Part shown: positions 20,753-22,368 of the stretch, piece by piece | Numbering within the stretch: position 1 is the stretch's first letter | Layout of the letters: each line of letters begins with the position of its first letter | Assembly (NCBI GenBank): GCA_000512085.1 | Contig: ASPP01009302.1 | Coordinates: forward strand, 1-22,368 | Length of the DNA stretch: 22,368 nucleotides | Reading direction: 5' to 3' | From: Reticulomyxa filosa | Lineage: Eukaryota; Foraminifera; Reticulomyxidae | Translations under genes and position numbers: made by a program | The notes under the pieces: generated by a model | The model's input: the letters and a program-made list of their open reading frames with translations, nothing else | Told to the model about the DNA's origin: nothing | The model's database searches: none

Positions 20753-21479
20753 CGTTGTTAAACTGAATAATCTGAGTTATTGTTTTGACGTGCTGAAGAA
20801 TAATAAAATATTGAGATTCGATCAACTTATTTTGACAAATTAAAGAGATAAAAAAAGATTTAAGCTTATTATCATCAAAAAGGGTTTGTGAAGTTATTGG
20901 ATTGATGTTGTTGCTTATTTAGCAGCAAAGTAGCTAAATTTTGTTTGATATTTTTGATTATAAAAATTTTTTAAAAACTTTTCACAACAAGCTTGCACGT
21001 ACAGTATTGTCAATTACACAAAACAAACAAATGTTCAGCATTGATAGAATAGTTTTTTTTTTTTTTGCTTGCTAGCATTGGTTGCTGGCATCGGAAGGGT
21101 TTTTTCTTTTTTTTATTTACAAGAATTTTCGTCAATATTCTGACTTAAAAACTTTTTCAACTAGTAAAATTTTTTTTAGTGGAGAATGTCGAACATCGCT
21201 TAGACCAAAGAGTGTATGAAGCCTTTAAAAAACTGTCAATTTAAAGGCAAACTCTGTTTTGCCCGATTTTCACTATATATTACCCGACCCTCGTAGTTCT
21301 GCCAAACAGAAAAAATCAGTAACACACTAGCTGATAACAAGGCTTGTGAAGGCGATAGGACGGACTAGGCAAGGTGTTTTTACCATAATATGATATACTG
21401 TAAGCCATGTTACGACAAAATACAATACATGAAATTAGCTAAATTATACAATTTAATGGTAAGTCAGATTATGGAATAG
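20753..21479. other. AT-rich DNA between repeat copy A and the RNase H remnant
   Basis: No gene recognised. A hairpin with 9-bp perfect arms (gcctttaaa / tttaaaggc, 10-nt loop) occurs at 21221-21248. The patch 21180-21380 is less AT-rich than its surroundings. Whether this belongs to the same decayed element as the RNase H fragment cannot be told. Confidence 0.4.
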
Positions 21480-22105
21480 TAAATATTATTTACCAGCTTA
21501 ATTCTATTGAATTACGACGAAGATAAGAAGAGGTGAAGTGTATCACAAGTGCATTAGATAATTATGTCGATTCAATGGTCATAATATTGTATTAAATACA
21601 AGATTTGGAATAAATCAAGAACAAAGACTCATTTGAATTATATATCACGGATTGGTAAATTATTGACATTATCCAGTGGATGTATACATGAAGCTGATGC
21701 TGGAGTGCTAACAATTGAACTAGATTCAAATATAATCAAAAATATTCAACCAATGCAAATTGCAATAATGCCACAATCAAATAAATCACATTTTGCGATC
21801 TTCAATGGGCCAACATAAGATGAAATTTTGTTATCGTTGGACTTTGATTGCATTGTGATATTTTGTGATGGAAGCACATTTACAAATCTGGAATTGGATG
21901 TGCATGACTTGTTATTTAAGATCTATATTTGCCACAATGGCTGGAATTGGAATATTCAATCAATAGCATTACGACAAACAATGATCAGGAATTGAAGCAA
22001 TGAGACTTGCATTGGAATATGTTAGTAATCATTACAGATCAAATTATGGAAGGATGATTATTCTAACTGATTGCAAGTTCGTGATTAATTCAATATTCAA
22101 CAAAT
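21480..22105 (+). pseudogene. Decayed retrotransposon RNase H (LINE-type ORF2 end)
   Basis: Fragments of a ribonuclease HI domain sit in several frames. FCDGSTFTN at 21861-21887 carries the first catalytic Asp (codon 21867-21869). ITTNNDQE precedes, after a frame change, IEAMRLALEYVS, with the catalytic Glu at codon 21994-21996. ILTDCKFVINSI carries the next Asp at codon 22069-22071. Order and spacing are those of RNase HI. Upstream, an open piece starting at 21633 (ISRIGKLLTLSSG) and a stop-ridden segment near 21500-21600 (LNSIELRRR) resemble the linker after a LINE reverse transcriptase. At least three frameshifts and several stops make it non-functional. A T14 run follows. It is most likely the 3' end of a dead non-LTR retrotransposon; a cellular RNase H gene is unlikely because no intact frame exists. 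Confidence 0.8.
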
Positions 22106-22130
22106 TTTTTTTTTTTTTTGCTGAAAGTTG

Positions 22131-22368
22131 AGTTGCCTCGCCCCAAAAGGAACACAGTACTCAAATAAAAACAAAAGCAAAGGAAAAGATCTACAAAATT
22201 GTTAAAACTCACTCACAATCAACACAACAAGCAAAAATATCAATTTAAAGTCTTAATTAAATTTAAAATATCAAAAGAGCAAAGTAAACTTCAAAAGTTA
22301 AAGGTTGAGATCAATCGACGGTTATGAAAACAATTTGGCTCTTCCCTGTGGAGGTCAGGGGGAATTAT
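22131..22368 (+). repeat. Dispersed repeat, copy B, running off the window
   Basis: The second copy of the repeat seen at 20510-20752, same orientation. Homology starts around aaaaggaacacagtact (22144) and continues through gaaaacaatttggctcttc to the last base, so the true end is outside the window. It begins about 20 bp after the T14 run that ends the RNase H remnant. Confidence 0.8.

Noticed and set aside
21290-21370. Less AT-rich patch considered as a tRNA or other RNA gene
   Set aside because: No T-loop GTTCRANNC sequence or cloverleaf pairing could be found.

Overview
The window looks like nuclear DNA of an AT-rich, intron-rich protist. Genes are split by many short, AT-rich introns with long A or T runs. 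The products are eukaryote-specific: IFT88, CCDC22, a SHOC1/ZIP2-like meiotic protein, coactosin-like ADF-H domains, and a VIT-VWA protein. A rhizarian, possibly a foraminiferan such as Reticulomyxa, would fit the style and gene content. That is an inference; no sequence here proves the species.

Layout, left to right. Positions 1-502 are non-coding and hold a long inverted repeat and two perfect palindromes. 503-3239 (+) is a protein with two ADF-H (coactosin/cofilin-type) domains joined by a long Lys/Glu/Arg coiled coil. 3885-6738 (-) is a 720-residue VIT + von Willebrand A protein that ends in a separate Cys/Gly/His-rich exon. 7069-10096 (+) is IFT88, 829 residues in 8 exons. 10428-16406 (-) is a 23-exon gene for a 1453-residue SHOC1/ZIP2/XPF-family meiotic crossover protein. 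16757-19003 (+) is CCDC22, about 639 residues in 4 exons. 19330-19503 (-) encodes a 57-residue protein that starts MGCC and is 23% histidine. From about 19500 to the end the DNA is gene-poor: two diverged copies of a dispersed repeat about 240 bp long, with a decayed retrotransposon RNase H domain between them.

The six genes strictly alternate in strand, giving two clear divergent promoters (6739-7068 and 16407-16756) and three convergent 3' junctions. IFT88 (cilium assembly) and the SHOC1-like protein (meiotic crossovers) suggest that the organism keeps a flagellated stage and meiotic recombination. CCDC22 belongs to the endosomal CCC/Commander complex. The ADF-H protein is probably an actin-binding scaffold.

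Exons were joined by hand, by reading-frame continuity, GT/AG boundaries and remembered family patterns. The inferred exon lengths sum to whole codons for every multi-exon gene, and three gene lengths match what I recall of the families. Three frame breaks, each cured by one extra base in a homopolymer (A11, T7, G5), look like base-calling undercalls rather than biology. No tRNA, rRNA or CRISPR array was recognised.
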